From positions 1 to 24,434 of the forward strand of contig NZ_LSKQ01000149.1 of assembly GCF_001557115.1 (NCBI RefSeq): a DNA stretch of 24,434 nucleotides. Reading direction: 5' to 3'. This document shows positions 13,741 through 21,977 of this stretch, one piece after another; within the stretch, counting starts at the first letter, position 1, and every line of letters starts with the position of its first letter. The notes beneath the pieces are model-generated. The model did not search any database. It saw only the letters and a program-made list of their open reading frames with translations, and was not told the DNA's origin. Both the position numbers and the translations under genes were made by a program. The stretch is from Erythrobacter sp. CCH5-A1 (GTDB lineage: Bacteria > Pseudomonadota > Alphaproteobacteria > Sphingomonadales > Sphingomonadaceae).

Positions 13741-14912
13741 CGCTGCTTGGCGAGCCTTGCGGCGGCCTCCTTGGGGAGCAGCACAAAAGCGCGCCCGCGC
13801 CCGCTCATACCGCCAGCGATCGCCCGCGCATCCGCGCCCGCGCCCCAGAAGGTGTCGAAGCGGTTCGCGCCCTTGATCGCCCCGCCGGTGTCCTGCGCGA
13901 TCCACAAGCCGTTCGCCTCGCGCCGGTCGAGATCGAGCCACACCGGCGCGCCCAGGGGCACGAAGGCGGGGTCCGCCGCAACCGAGTTCTCGCGCCGCAC
14001 CGGCACGCCGAGCGCGCCCAGCGGCCCGTCACCCTTCAGCTCGGTGAAGAAGATCCAGCTCTTGTTCTCGCGCATCAGCGCGCGGCCTTCCGCGGGGTTC
14101 TCGCGGATATAGGCCATGATCCCCTGCATCGAGCCCGGATACTGCCCCGGCCCGCTGCCCAGCAGGCCGCGCTCGCGCATGACGCCGCCAATGCCGGTGT
14201 ATTCGCGCCCGTTCTGCCCGGCATAGCCGATGCGGATCACCTCGCCCTCGGGGGTAAGGAGGCGGCCCGAGCCCTGTATCTGGAGGAAGAAGAACTCGAC
14301 CGGGTCCGCCGCCCAGGCGATCACCGGCACCTTGCCCGCCAGCGCCCCGTCCTCGATCGCCGCGCGGTCATGGTAGAGCACGAATTTGCCCCGCTCGTCA
14401 TAGCGCCCCAGCGGCGGGCGGCCGGTGCGTTCGGAGGGCTTCACGTCATCGGGCCAGCCGCGCACGAGATCGGCGGGCATGGCATAGACCGGCACCTCGT
14501 ATCCGGGACGCCGCGTTCGGCTGCCGGCGATCTCGGGCTCGAAATAGCCGGTGGCAAAGGCCTTGCCGTCGCCGACCTGCACCGGAGTGAACTCTTCCGC
14601 AAAGAAGGCCCGCGCGCGCGATGGCGGCGCGGCACGCGCCCGCGCGCAGGCGCCCTGCCAGTCGGCGGGACGGGTGAGCCCGCTCGCATCCTCGCGCGCG
14701 AGCAGCTTGGGGCAGCTCTCGATGAAGCTCGCGAGCGCCCCGCGCGCATCGCCATCGGCAAGGTTCAGCGCGGCGAGCGAAGGCCCCAGCGCCACGCCCG
14801 CCATCGCCGCATTGGCCGCGACCGCGACCGGCTGGGCGGCGGCAGGCGGCGGCACCGCGCGCCCGCAGGCCCCGAGCAACAGCAGCAGGGCCAGAGCAAG
14901 CAGCGCGCGCAT
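13737..14912 (-). CDS. mltA: Membrane-bound lytic murein transglycosylase A
   Basis: The protein has 391 residues. A lipoprotein signal ends in LLGAC (Cys16), so it is probably anchored to the outer membrane. The MltA domain covers about 105-270 (FFAEEFTPVQVG, GYFEPEI, the GRPPLGRYDER insertion, and FFFLQIQGSGRL). The C-terminal 3D domain (about 285-380) contains QDTGGAIKGANRFDTFWGAG with the conserved acidic residues D341 and D353. The enzyme cuts peptidoglycan glycan strands to leave 1,6-anhydromuramyl ends. Length and domain order are normal. It lies between the Tim44-like adaptor gene and the Smr gene, which overlaps its stop. Confidence 0.95.
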   Translation of the reverse strand: MRALLALALLLLLGACGRAVPPPAAAQPVAVAANAAMAGVALGPSLAALNLADGDARGALASFIESCPKLLAREDASGLTRPADWQGACARARAAPPSRARAFFAEEFTPVQVGDGKAFATGYFEPEIAGSRTRRPGYEVPVYAMPADLVRGWPDDVKPSERTGRPPLGRYDERGKFVLYHDRAAIEDGALAGKVPVIAWAADPVEFFFLQIQGSGRLLTPEGEVIRIGYAGQNGREYTGIGGVMRERGLLGSGPGQYPGSMQGIMAYIRENPAEGRALMRENKSWIFFTELKGDGPLGALGVPVRRENSVAADPAFVPLGAPVWLDLDRREANGLWIAQDTGGAIKGANRFDTFWGAGADARAIAGGMSGRGRAFVLLPKEAAARLAKQR

Positions 14913-14964
14913 CGGTCAGCTCCTTGTCGGCGAGCGGGCCGCAGCCCGCAAGATCAACCCCCGA

Positions 14965-15615
14965 TCAACCCTCGTCGGTTTCGTCGAGCAGCCAGTTGGG
15001 GTCGCGCGCGGTGACCTTGCGCGAGAAGGTCCAGACGTCGCGGCTTTCGATCGCATCGTCGAGCGAGCCGGCGATCACGGTGCCATCCTTGTCGCGGGTC
15101 ACCGAGGCGATGTCCGCGACGAACAGCAGCGCGATGCGCGCGGTCTTGCCGTCGAGCGAGGCGGAATGGATGCGCACTTCCTCGACGCGAATGAGGGTGT
15201 TGTCCATCGTCTCGCCCGCCGCCTCGCGTGCGTCGATCGCGGCGGTGAAGCCGGCGTAGACATCGTCGTCGCACAATTCGCGCAGGGTTTCGCGGTCACC
15301 CTTCCAGAAGGCTTCGAGGATCATCCGGTAGGCGCCGCGCGCCCCTTCGAGGAACTGGGCGAGGTTGAACTTGCTGTCGGCCGCGGCGATCTCGCGCAGC
15401 GCGCGTTCGACTGCGGGCATCACGCCTTCGAGCTCAGCCGCGCGCGGGGCGGGCGCGGCAGGGGGGATCGCGGCAGGGCGGATGGCAGGGGGCTCGTCCG
15501 ATTCGAAGCGCTGCGGCACCGGCTCCTCTTCCTGCTCGGCGCGCCGGCCAAGCACCGAATAGAGGCGCAGGCCGAGGAACGCGGCCACCATGGCGAGGAG
15601 AACGATTTCGAGCAC
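14965..15615 (-). CDS. Tim44/TimA-family putative adaptor protein
   Basis: The protein has 216 residues. A single N-terminal membrane helix (LEIVLLAMVAAFLGLRLYSV) is followed by a charged, Pro/Ala-rich linker and a Tim44-like domain from about residue 72. That domain includes KFNLAQFLEGARGAYRMILE, AFWKGDRETLRELCDDDVY and VWTFSRKV near the end. In mitochondria Tim44 ties the import motor to the membrane; the bacterial protein is a putative membrane adaptor of unsettled role. I chose GTG 15615, which matches the usual M-x-EIV start and has GGA about 10 bases upstream; GTG 15621 is possible. It is divergent from secB, a recurrent arrangement that hints at a link to protein export. Confidence 0.88.
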   Translation of the reverse strand: MLEIVLLAMVAAFLGLRLYSVLGRRAEQEEEPVPQRFESDEPPAIRPAAIPPAAPAPRAAELEGVMPAVERALREIAAADSKFNLAQFLEGARGAYRMILEAFWKGDRETLRELCDDDVYAGFTAAIDAREAAGETMDNTLIRVEEVRIHSASLDGKTARIALLFVADIASVTRDKDGTVIAGSLDDAIESRDVWTFSRKVTARDPNWLLDETDEG

Positions 15616-15690
15616 TGGCACAATCCGATCGTCGCATCCGGCGCGGTTGGGAGGAGGCCCGCGCCATTTTTGAGAAACAACACCCTGCCT

Positions 15691-15718
15691 TAAATAGGGA
15701 GTCATTACAATTCGCCAA
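15691..15718 (-). promoter_or_regulatory. Candidate promoter of the Tim44-like/mltA/smr run
   Basis: In the minus direction TTGGCG (15713-15718) is followed after 16 bases by TATTTA (15691-15696). It lies about 75 bases before the chosen start codon, in the most AT-rich part of the divergent region. The match to the housekeeping promoter consensus is moderate. Confidence 0.4.
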
Positions 15719-15874
15719 CGCCCGATAGGTTGCGGTGCGGGGCAAATGAAAACGGCATGCCGCGCGGTTGCGGCGGCCCCGCGCCCCTGCTAGGCGCGCC
15801 CGCAGGCGGCCTGCGCACGGCAATCGTGCAGCGGGCGCACCACCGATTACTCATTTTGAAAGACTGGCAAGATC

Positions 15875-16411
15875 ATGGCCGAAGAAGAAGGCGTCCTCAC
15901 CAACCTCGACAACACCGGGCCGCAGCCGAACGGCGAAGACACCGCGCCCGCGGTCGGGATCATCACGCAATATGTGAAGGACCTCTCGGTCGAGAACCCG
16001 GCCGCGCCGGACGTGTTCCAGTGGCCCGAGCCGCCGCAGATCGACGTGCAGTTCAACATCGGCGCCGAGAAGGTGAACGTCGATGTGCACGAAGTGACGC
16101 TCAAGCTGACGCTGACCGCCGCCTCGCAGCGCGGCACGATGTATATCGTCGACCTTGCCTATTGCGGCCTTGTCGGCATGCGCAACGTGCCCGAGGAACA
16201 GGCCCACGCCTTCCTCTATGCCGAAGCGCCGCGCCTGCTGTTCCCCTTCGCCCGCCGCGTGGTTGCCGATGCCGTGCGCGATGCCGGCTTCCCGCCGCTG
16301 ATGGTCGATCCGGTCGATTTCAACGGGATCTACGCCCAGCAGCTCGCCGCACGCCGTGCCGAGGAAGCCGCGGGCGGCGAGCCGATCGCGCCGGTTACGG
16401 GCAACGCCTGA
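15875..16411 (+). CDS. secB: Protein-export chaperone SecB
   Basis: The protein has 178 residues. It holds secretory preproteins unfolded in the cytoplasm and hands them to SecA. The core (about 29-160) shows ITQYVKDLSVENPAAPDVF, DVQFNIGAEKV, VTLKLTLTAA and the family signature FPFARRVVADAVRDAGFPPL followed by DPVDFNGIYAQQL. An acidic N-terminal extension of about 25 residues and an Ala/Glu-rich tail are typical of alphaproteobacterial SecB. The start at 15875 has no good ribosome site but fits the family. murJ follows 28 bases later on the same strand, so they may be co-transcribed. Confidence 0.96.
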   Translation: MAEEEGVLTNLDNTGPQPNGEDTAPAVGIITQYVKDLSVENPAAPDVFQWPEPPQIDVQFNIGAEKVNVDVHEVTLKLTLTAASQRGTMYIVDLAYCGLVGMRNVPEEQAHAFLYAEAPRLLFPFARRVVADAVRDAGFPPLMVDPVDFNGIYAQQLAARRAEEAAGGEPIAPVTGNA

Positions 16412-16439
16412 TCGTAGCGCCCGGCAGGGGGCAGGCGCG

Positions 16440-18059
16440 ATGAGTCTGATCAAGAACGTCGGCACGATCGGCGGGTTGACGGCGGTGAGCCGGGTGTTCG
16501 GCTTTGCCCGCGACATCCTGCTCGCCCGCGCCTTGGGCGCGGGGCTGGCGGCCGATGCGTTCCAGCTCGCCTTTACCCTGCCCAACACCTTCCGCCGCCT
16601 GTTCGCCGAAGGTGCCTTCAGTGTCGCCTTCGTCCCGCTCTACAGCCGCGCGCTCCACGGCAACGACGGCGAGCCGGGGAGCGAAGAGGCGGCCGAGCGC
16701 TTTGCCAATGACGTGCTCAGCGTGTTCGTGTGGGTGCTGCTCGCCTTCAGCGGGCTGTGCATGGTGTTCATGCCGGGCATCGTCTGGCTGCTGGCGCGCG
16801 AATACATGGCCGTGCCCGGCAAGTTCGAGCTGTCGGTGTTCCTCAGCCGCGTGACCTTCCCCTATCTGGGATTGATCAGCCTCGTCGCCATGCTCTCGGG
16901 GCTGCTCAACGCGCGCTCGCGCTTCGGGCCGGGCGCGGCGGCGCCGATCCTGCTCAACATCTTCCTGATTTCGGGAATCATCCTCGGCGATTACCTGCGC
17001 GGGCAGAGCGGCGACGATGTCGTGGTGGTGCAGGTGCTCGCCGCGGCGGTCTCGCTCTCGGGCGCAGCGCAGCTGGCCTACCTCGGCTGGGCGACCCGGC
17101 GCGCCGGCGTGCGGCTGAAGGTCACGCTGCCGAAGTTCACCCCCGAGGTGAAACGGCTGGGCATGCTGATCCTGCCTGCGACCTTCGGGGCGGGGATCTA
17201 CCAGATCAGCCAGCTGGTCGACACCTTCTTCGCGACCTCGCTGCCGCAGGGCTCGCTGACGCTGCTGAAGCTCGCCGACCGGCTCAACCAGATGCCGCTC
17301 GGCATTGTCGGCATTGCGCTGGGCACAGCGATCCTGCCGATGCTGAGCCGCCACATCCACACCGGCGATTCCGCAGAGGCGCAGCGCTTGCAGGGCAACG
17401 CCTTCGAGATCGCCACGCTCCTCACCCTCCCCGCCGCCGCCGCGCTGGCGGTGTGCGCGCCCGCCTTCTGCACGGCCTTCTTCGTGGGCGGCAAGTTCAC
17501 GCCCCAAGACGGCGCGCTGATGGCGCAGATCGTCGTCGCGCTGGTCGCCGGGCTGCCCGCTTACGTGATCGTCAAGGTGCTGAACCCCGGCTTCTTCGCG
17601 CGCGAGGACACCCGCACGCCGGTGTGGACCGCGCTCGCGTCGCTGATCTTCAACATCGCGCTCAACCTCTACGTGGTCGAGCGCTACGGCATCGTCGGCC
17701 TTGCGGGCGCGACGGCCGCCTCGGCGAGCGTCAATTGCCTGCTGCTCTACGCGATCCTGCACAAGCGCGGCTGGTTCCACTTCACGCCCAAGCTGGCGAG
17801 CCGCGTCGCCCGCCAGCTGATCGCCACGGCAGCGATGACAGCGGTGCTGTGGTTCCTGATGCCGCTGATGACCGAGCGCTATGCCGGCAACCTGTTCGAG
17901 AAGCTGTGGTCGCTCACCGCGCTGGTTGCAGGCGGCGGCGCGGTGTTCTTCGCCTCGGCCTTTGTGGTCGGCGCGCTCGACAAGGACCTCATCGGCCAGC
18001 TACGGCGGCGGCGCCCGGCCCGCACCAAGGCCGATGACGAGATACTGGAGGTTGAATAA
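16440..18059 (+). CDS. murJ: Lipid II flippase MurJ
   Basis: The protein has 539 residues, with about 14 membrane helices of the MVF/MATE-like fold. It flips lipid-linked peptidoglycan precursor across the inner membrane. Conserved family stretches are [38 protein letters not shown] followed by FSVAFVPLY (with the RRLFAEGAF signature), [20 protein letters not shown] and [20 protein letters not shown]. The cytoplasmic tail is basic. The ATG at 16440 matches the usual [12 protein letters not shown] start. The trpS start lies one base after its stop, with the trpS ribosome site (GGAGG) inside the end of murJ. Confidence 0.96.
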   Translation: MSLIKNVGTIGGLTAVSRVFGFARDILLARALGAGLAADAFQLAFTLPNTFRRLFAEGAFSVAFVPLYSRALHGNDGEPGSEEAAERFANDVLSVFVWVLLAFSGLCMVFMPGIVWLLAREYMAVPGKFELSVFLSRVTFPYLGLISLVAMLSGLLNARSRFGPGAAAPILLNIFLISGIILGDYLRGQSGDDVVVVQVLAAAVSLSGAAQLAYLGWATRRAGVRLKVTLPKFTPEVKRLGMLILPATFGAGIYQISQLVDTFFATSLPQGSLTLLKLADRLNQMPLGIVGIALGTAILPMLSRHIHTGDSAEAQRLQGNAFEIATLLTLPAAAALAVCAPAFCTAFFVGGKFTPQDGALMAQIVVALVAGLPAYVIVKVLNPGFFAREDTRTPVWTALASLIFNIALNLYVVERYGIVGLAGATAASASVNCLLLYAILHKRGWFHFTPKLASRVARQLIATAAMTAVLWFLMPLMTERYAGNLFEKLWSLTALVAGGGAVFFASAFVVGALDKDLIGQLRRRRPARTKADDEILEVE

Positions 18060-18060
18060 C

Positions 18061-19080
18061 ATGCGCGTGGTCTCCGGCATCCAGCCGACCGGCAAGCCGC
18101 ACCTCGGCAATTACCTCGGAGCGATCCGCAACTACGTGAAGTTGCAGGACGATGCCCATGCCGTGGGCGGCGAGTGCCTGATCTTCATTGCCGATCTTCA
18201 CGCCCTGTCGATGCCGCACGATCCGGCCGAGCTGCGGGCCTCGACGCTCGAACTGGTGGCGACGCTGGTCGCCTGCGGCCTCGACCCGGACAAGGCGATC
18301 CTGTTCAACCAGGCACAGGTTCCGCAGCACCCGGAACTGCAATGGCTGCTCAATGGCACCGCCCGGATGGGCTGGCTGAACCGCATGACCCAGTGGAAGG
18401 ACAAGGCCGGCAAGAACCGCGAAGGCCAGTCGGTCGCGCTGTTCACCTATCCGGTGCTGCAAGCCGCCGACGTGCTGCTCTACCAGGCGACTCACGTGCC
18501 GGTGGGCGAGGACCAGAAACAGCACCTCGAGCTCGCCCGCGACATCGCGCAGAAGTTCAACAACGACTTCGCCAGCGAAGACGCGCCGGTCTTCACCCTG
18601 CCCGAGCCGATCATCCCGGTCGAAGCCGCGCGCATCATGTCCCTGCGTGACGGCAGCGCGAAGATGTCGAAATCCGATCCCAGCGACATGAGCCGCATCA
18701 ACCTTTCCGACGATGCCGACACGATGGCGCAGAAGGTGAAGAAAGCGAAGACCGACCCCGAGCCGCTGCCTTCGGAAGAAGCGGGGCTTGAGGGGCGGCC
18801 CGAGGCGAAGAACCTCGTCGGCATCTACGCCGCGCTCGCCGGGCAGAGCCAGGCCGAGGTGCTCGCGCAATTCGGCGGACAGGGCTTCGGCGCCTTCAAG
18901 CCCGCGCTCGCGGACCTGCTGGTGGCCAAGCTCGGCCCGATCCGCGACCGCTTCGTGGCGCTGAAGGACGATCTCGAGACGCTCGACGCGATCCTCGCCC
19001 GCGGCGCCGCCAAGGCGCGCGAGCGCGGCACGCCGACGCTCGAGGCCGTCTACAAGGCGCTGGGGCTGGTCCGGCACTGA
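18061..19080 (+). CDS. trpS: Tryptophanyl-tRNA synthetase
   Basis: The protein has 339 residues, the usual length. This class I synthetase charges tRNA-Trp. The ATP-binding HIGH-type motif is H14-LGN in [16 protein letters not shown], and the KMSKS loop is exact at residues 201-205 ([11 protein letters not shown]). The middle has [11 protein letters not shown] and [20 protein letters not shown], standard for bacterial TrpS. GGAGG lies 9 bases ahead of ATG 18061, inside murJ, so the two are probably translationally linked. A weak hairpin (GCGGTT at 19091-19096 with AACCGC at 19105-19110) follows the stop but has no T run. Confidence 0.97.
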   Translation: MRVVSGIQPTGKPHLGNYLGAIRNYVKLQDDAHAVGGECLIFIADLHALSMPHDPAELRASTLELVATLVACGLDPDKAILFNQAQVPQHPELQWLLNGTARMGWLNRMTQWKDKAGKNREGQSVALFTYPVLQAADVLLYQATHVPVGEDQKQHLELARDIAQKFNNDFASEDAPVFTLPEPIIPVEAARIMSLRDGSAKMSKSDPSDMSRINLSDDADTMAQKVKKAKTDPEPLPSEEAGLEGRPEAKNLVGIYAALAGQSQAEVLAQFGGQGFGAFKPALADLLVAKLGPIRDRFVALKDDLETLDAILARGAAKARERGTPTLEAVYKALGLVRH

Positions 19081-19221
19081 GCCCTCTCCAGCGGTTTTGC
19101 GACGAACCGCCGTTACAAAACGACAAATATTCAATTGCGGTTCATTCGCGCGTAATAGAGTATCGCGGGTAAGGGCCGTTGCCGGAACAAGCGACGGCCA
19201 CCAGACAGAGGTTTTGCCGTT

Positions 19222-19893
19222 ATGCCTTCGATGCCTTCGATCAAGACACTCACGCGTGCCGCCCTCCCCGTGGCCCTCGCGCTCGGACTGTCAGCCTGCG
19301 CCACCAACACCTTCAAGGCCGATGTCTCGCGCTTCGCGGTGCCGCTGCCGGCGCCGCAGGGCCAGACCTTTGCGGTGGTCGCGGAAGACCCCAAGCTCGC
19401 CGGCGGGCTTGAATTTGCGACCTATGCCAACGCGGTCGCTGCCGAGCTCACCCAGATCGGCTACACCAAGGCCTCATCGCCCGAAGCGGCCGACATGCTG
19501 GTGCGGTTCGACTACCGTGTCGATGGCGGGCGCGAGCGGGTGCGTACCGATTTCAACGGCGCGGCCGGCTTCGGTCCGTGGGGCCGGTGGGGCGGCTGGG
19601 GCGGCGGCGGCTTCGGCGCCTGGGGCTACGGCTTCAACGATCCGTTCTTCGGTGGGCCGGACGTGCGCAGCTACACCATCTACACCAGCGGCGTGGAAGT
19701 GAAGATCGATCGCCGCGCCGATGGCCAGCGCCTGTTCGAAGGCAAGGCCGAGGCCGTGTCGCGCTCGAACCGCCTGCCGCGCCTGGTGCCCAACCTCGTG
19801 GACGCGCTCTTCACTGATTTCCCCGGCAATTCGGGCGAAACCGTTCGCATCACCATCCGCGACGACGAAAAGACCGTGCGCCCCACCGATTGA
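19222..19893 (+). CDS. DUF4136 domain lipoprotein
   Basis: The protein has 223 residues. The signal peptide ends in LGLSAC (lipobox, Cys28). The DUF4136 domain spans about 32-215: FKADVSRFAVP, GQTFAVV, a helix (YANAVAAELTQIGYTKASS), ADMLVRFDYRV, then YTSGVEVKIDRRADGQRLFE and the final helix and strand with LVDALFTDFPG and VRITI. Between them, residues about 113-142 form a Gly/Trp/Phe-rich loop. Members are envelope lipoproteins of unknown role. ATG 19231 is an alternative start (MPSIKTL) without the repeated MPS. It has its own upstream gap of 141 bases and a perfect terminator, so it is probably monocistronic. Confidence 0.88.
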   Translation: MPSMPSIKTLTRAALPVALALGLSACATNTFKADVSRFAVPLPAPQGQTFAVVAEDPKLAGGLEFATYANAVAAELTQIGYTKASSPEAADMLVRFDYRVDGGRERVRTDFNGAAGFGPWGRWGGWGGGGFGAWGYGFNDPFFGGPDVRSYTIYTSGVEVKIDRRADGQRLFEGKAEAVSRSNRLPRLVPNLVDALFTDFPGNSGETVRITIRDDEKTVRPTD

Positions 19894-19937
19894 TGGTGTA
19901 AGAGCGTTCTCAAGAGACCCTTGGACGGGAACAAGAG

Positions 19938-19970
19938 AGGCGGCACAGGGGATCGTGCCGCCTTTTTTTT
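19938..19970 (+). terminator. Strong intrinsic terminator
   Basis: AGGCGGCAC (19938-19946) pairs perfectly with GTGCCGCCT (19955-19963) around an 8-base loop and runs straight into eight T (19963-19970). It ends the DUF4136 transcript and lies between convergent genes. Confidence 0.95.
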
Positions 19971-19988
19971 GCCTGCTTCAGAGCGGGC

Positions 19989-20708
19989 TCACCACTCGCT
20001 CGCCCGCCGCGCGCCCTCGGCGCTCTGGATCCACGGGAGGCGGGTGTAGCGCGCTGCGGCGCGGCGGCGGGTGGCGGTTTCCTCGTCGCGGCCGATACCC
20101 TGCCGGGTGCGGTGTTCGCGCAGCAGCTGGGCGAGCAGCAATTGCCCGAAGGCCCAGTCGTCGATCCCGCTGTCGGCATTGATGTGCCCGATCGAGCCCG
20201 CATAGGCGAAGGTCGCGCCCCAATCGGCGGCAAGGCCCCGCGCGGTGCGCAGCGAGCAATAGTGGTCGTTCTCGCTCGCGGCGAGGAAGGCCGGGAAGGG
20301 CAGCGCGCGGCGCGGGGTCGGGGCGAAGCGGGCGATGCGCTCGTCCACCCCGGAGCGCTCGGCGTCGGGCGGGGCGACCAGCAGCGCGCCCACCACCGGA
20401 TTGCCATAGGCGGGCTGCTCGTATTCCGCCCACCACGCCACCGCATGGCAGCCGAGCGAGTGCGCGACGAGGATCACCGGCCGCCCTGCGCGGTGCACCG
20501 CGAGGTTGATCTTGTTGACCCAGGTGTTGCGATGCGGATCGTCCCACATCCCGAGCTCGACCCGCTCGGCATCGGGGATCTGCGCCTCCCACTTGGTCTG
20601 CCAGTGATCGGGCCCGCTGTTGCCGAGGCCGGGGATGATGAGGATCAGCGGATCATCGGCAAGCCGCTCGCTGCCGAGTTCGAGAGAGTGGGTCTGGGTA
20701 ATGGCCAT
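19989..20708 (-). CDS. RBBP9/YdeN-family alpha/beta hydrolase
   Basis: The protein has 239 residues, with a small serine-hydrolase fold at about 18-190. The opening is IIPGLGNSGPDHWQTKWE, the nucleophile elbow is AHSLGC with Ser84, and the other triad members are probably Asp148 (ASENDHYCS) and His175 (GSIGHINADSG). The GPDHWQ and GHIN motifs are characteristic of the RBBP9/YdeN group, cytoplasmic serine hydrolases of mostly unknown substrate. The last about 45 residues are Arg-rich and outside the fold. GAAGGAG precedes ATG 20708 at a good distance. The 171-base gap upstream contains an imperfect dyad (TCAAC at 20775-20779, GTTGA at 20787-20791). Confidence 0.9.
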   Translation of the reverse strand: MAITQTHSLELGSERLADDPLILIIPGLGNSGPDHWQTKWEAQIPDAERVELGMWDDPHRNTWVNKINLAVHRAGRPVILVAHSLGCHAVAWWAEYEQPAYGNPVVGALLVAPPDAERSGVDERIARFAPTPRRALPFPAFLAASENDHYCSLRTARGLAADWGATFAYAGSIGHINADSGIDDWAFGQLLLAQLLREHRTRQGIGRDEETATRRRAAARYTRLPWIQSAEGARRASEW

Positions 20709-20879
20709 GTCGGCGCTCCTTCAAAGGGCGTTGATGACCGTCCATTGGTATGGTCCGACTCTGGCGAAGATAACTCAACTGAATCGGTTGACAAGAGGCT
20801 GGCGACGGGTGCGCGGGATTTTGCGGCGAATTGCGGGGCAGGATACGCCGCTACCCAAGGAACCGGCGATGCGGCGCGC

Positions 20880-21455
20880 TCAGGGTTGGTAGCGAGAGAA
20901 GGCTTCCTGATGCAGCGCCATGCGGGGATCCTCGGCCCACGCCAGCGCATCGGCTGCGGCCCTGCGCACTTCGCCGTAATCGGCAAAGAGGCATCCGTAC
21001 TCGTCACCCGTGGCAATCTCGGCAGCCGCTTTGGAACAGTTGACCTGAAACTGCGTGAAGGTGGGATTGCGATTCTGATCGCTGTAAAAGCTGCTCACGA
21101 TCTCGTAGACATAAGTCACGTTGCCTTCATCGTCCGTCTGCCGGACCTCCATGAGATAGGTGTTCTCATAGGAATACCCGTCCTGATCATCGCCAGACCT
21201 TTCGGAACGGATGAGGTCGAACGCAGCGACTACGGGCTTGTCGACCGCCTCGCTTCCGATGGTCTCATTGGTAATCCGGTAGAGGTTGTCACCCAGCGGG
21301 GTGATCTCGAGAAAGCGTTCGCTCGATTGGTAAGTGCCCGACAGACCGATATTGTCGCGCTGCTCCTCGGGAATGAGTTGGCGGTGTGCAGTCCACCCGC
21401 CACAAGCCGACAAAACAAGCAGAGTCAGCGCGCATGCCATTGTCTTGCGAATCAT
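20880..21455 (-). CDS. Lipoprotein of unknown function
   Basis: The protein has 191 residues. A lipoprotein signal (MIRKTMACALTLLVLSAC) puts the lipidated Cys at residue 18, followed by GG. The mature part is mixed alpha/beta and acidic: SGTYQSSERFLEITPLGDNL, YRITNETIG, DGYSYENTYLMEVRQTDD and VSSFYSDQNRNPTFTQFQV, with two more Cys (about VNCSK and EYGCLF) that may form a disulfide. The start at 21455 has GGGGGAA upstream and a proper n-region; the frame is open to 21491. I recognise no family. The gap to dut is 63 bases on the same strand, so read-through from coaBC-dut is possible. Codon use is somewhat less GC-extreme than its neighbours. Confidence 0.8.
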   Translation of the reverse strand: MIRKTMACALTLLVLSACGGWTAHRQLIPEEQRDNIGLSGTYQSSERFLEITPLGDNLYRITNETIGSEAVDKPVVAAFDLIRSERSGDDQDGYSYENTYLMEVRQTDDEGNVTYVYEIVSSFYSDQNRNPTFTQFQVNCSKAAAEIATGDEYGCLFADYGEVRRAAADALAWAEDPRMALHQEAFSRYQP

Positions 21456-21518
21456 AGTGTTTCCCCCGACCGGCAAGAAACATGACAGCACGCAGCCTTG
21501 GCTTCAAGCGGTCAAAAG

Positions 21519-21977
21519 CTACAGCTTTGCATGCCCCCCGGTCGAGCCGAAGCCGCCCTTGCCCCGCTCGGTAGCGTCGAGTTCCGCCACCTCCTCCCAA
21601 GCAGCCTGCACAACCGGCGCGAGCACCAGCTGCGCCACGCGGTCGCCGCGGGCGATGGCGAAGGGCTCCTGCCCCAGGTTGATGAGAATCACCTTCAGCT
21701 CGCCGCGATAGTCGCTGTCGATCGTGCCGGGGGTGTTGGGCACGCTGATACCGTGCTTGAGCGCGAGGCCCGAGCGCGGGCGGACCTGGATTTCGTAGCC
21801 TTGGGGAATCGCCATCGACAGGCCCGTGGCGACAGCGTGGCGCGCGCCGGGGGCGAGGGTCATGTCCTCGGCGCTCACCACGTCCATCCCGGCCGCGCCC
21901 GCGGTGGCATAGGCGGGGAGCGGCAGGCCTTCGCCATGGGGCAGGCGCTTTACCTGCACTTTCACGATTGGCGTCAT
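21519..21977 (-). CDS. dut: dUTP diphosphatase
   Basis: The protein has 152 residues and forms trimers that hydrolyse dUTP to dUMP, keeping uracil out of DNA and feeding dTMP synthesis. All five dUTPase motifs are present in order: AGAAGMDV (about 27-34), RPRSGLA (66-72), [16 protein letters not shown] (about 81-96), [10 protein letters not shown] (about 111-120) and the C-terminal [10 protein letters not shown] (about 138-147) that closes over the active site. ATG 21977 overlaps the coaBC stop as ATGA, so the two are translated together. The pairing of coaBC and dut is widespread in proteobacteria. Confidence 0.96.
   Translation of the reverse strand: MTPIVKVQVKRLPHGEGLPLPAYATAGAAGMDVVSAEDMTLAPGARHAVATGLSMAIPQGYEIQVRPRSGLALKHGISVPNTPGTIDSDYRGELKVILINLGQEPFAIARGDRVAQLVLAPVVQAAWEEVAELDATERGKGGFGSTGGHAKL

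Noticed and set aside
16395..17780. A 461-codon open frame opposite murJ
   Set aside because: It is the antisense of a clear murJ, with low-complexity, Arg/Glu/His/Gln-rich translation and no ribosome site.
19091..19110. Hairpin after trpS as a terminator
   Set aside because: The stem is only 6 bp and is followed by A-rich, not T-rich, sequence.
17989..19134. A 381-codon open frame opposite trpS
   Set aside because: It is the antisense of a fully intact trpS with exact HIGH-type and KMSKS motifs.
20775..20791. Dyad TCAAC-N7-GTTGA upstream of the hydrolase gene
   Set aside because: It could be a regulator site, but the arms are short and no regulator gene is adjacent. It was kept only as a note in the hydrolase entry.
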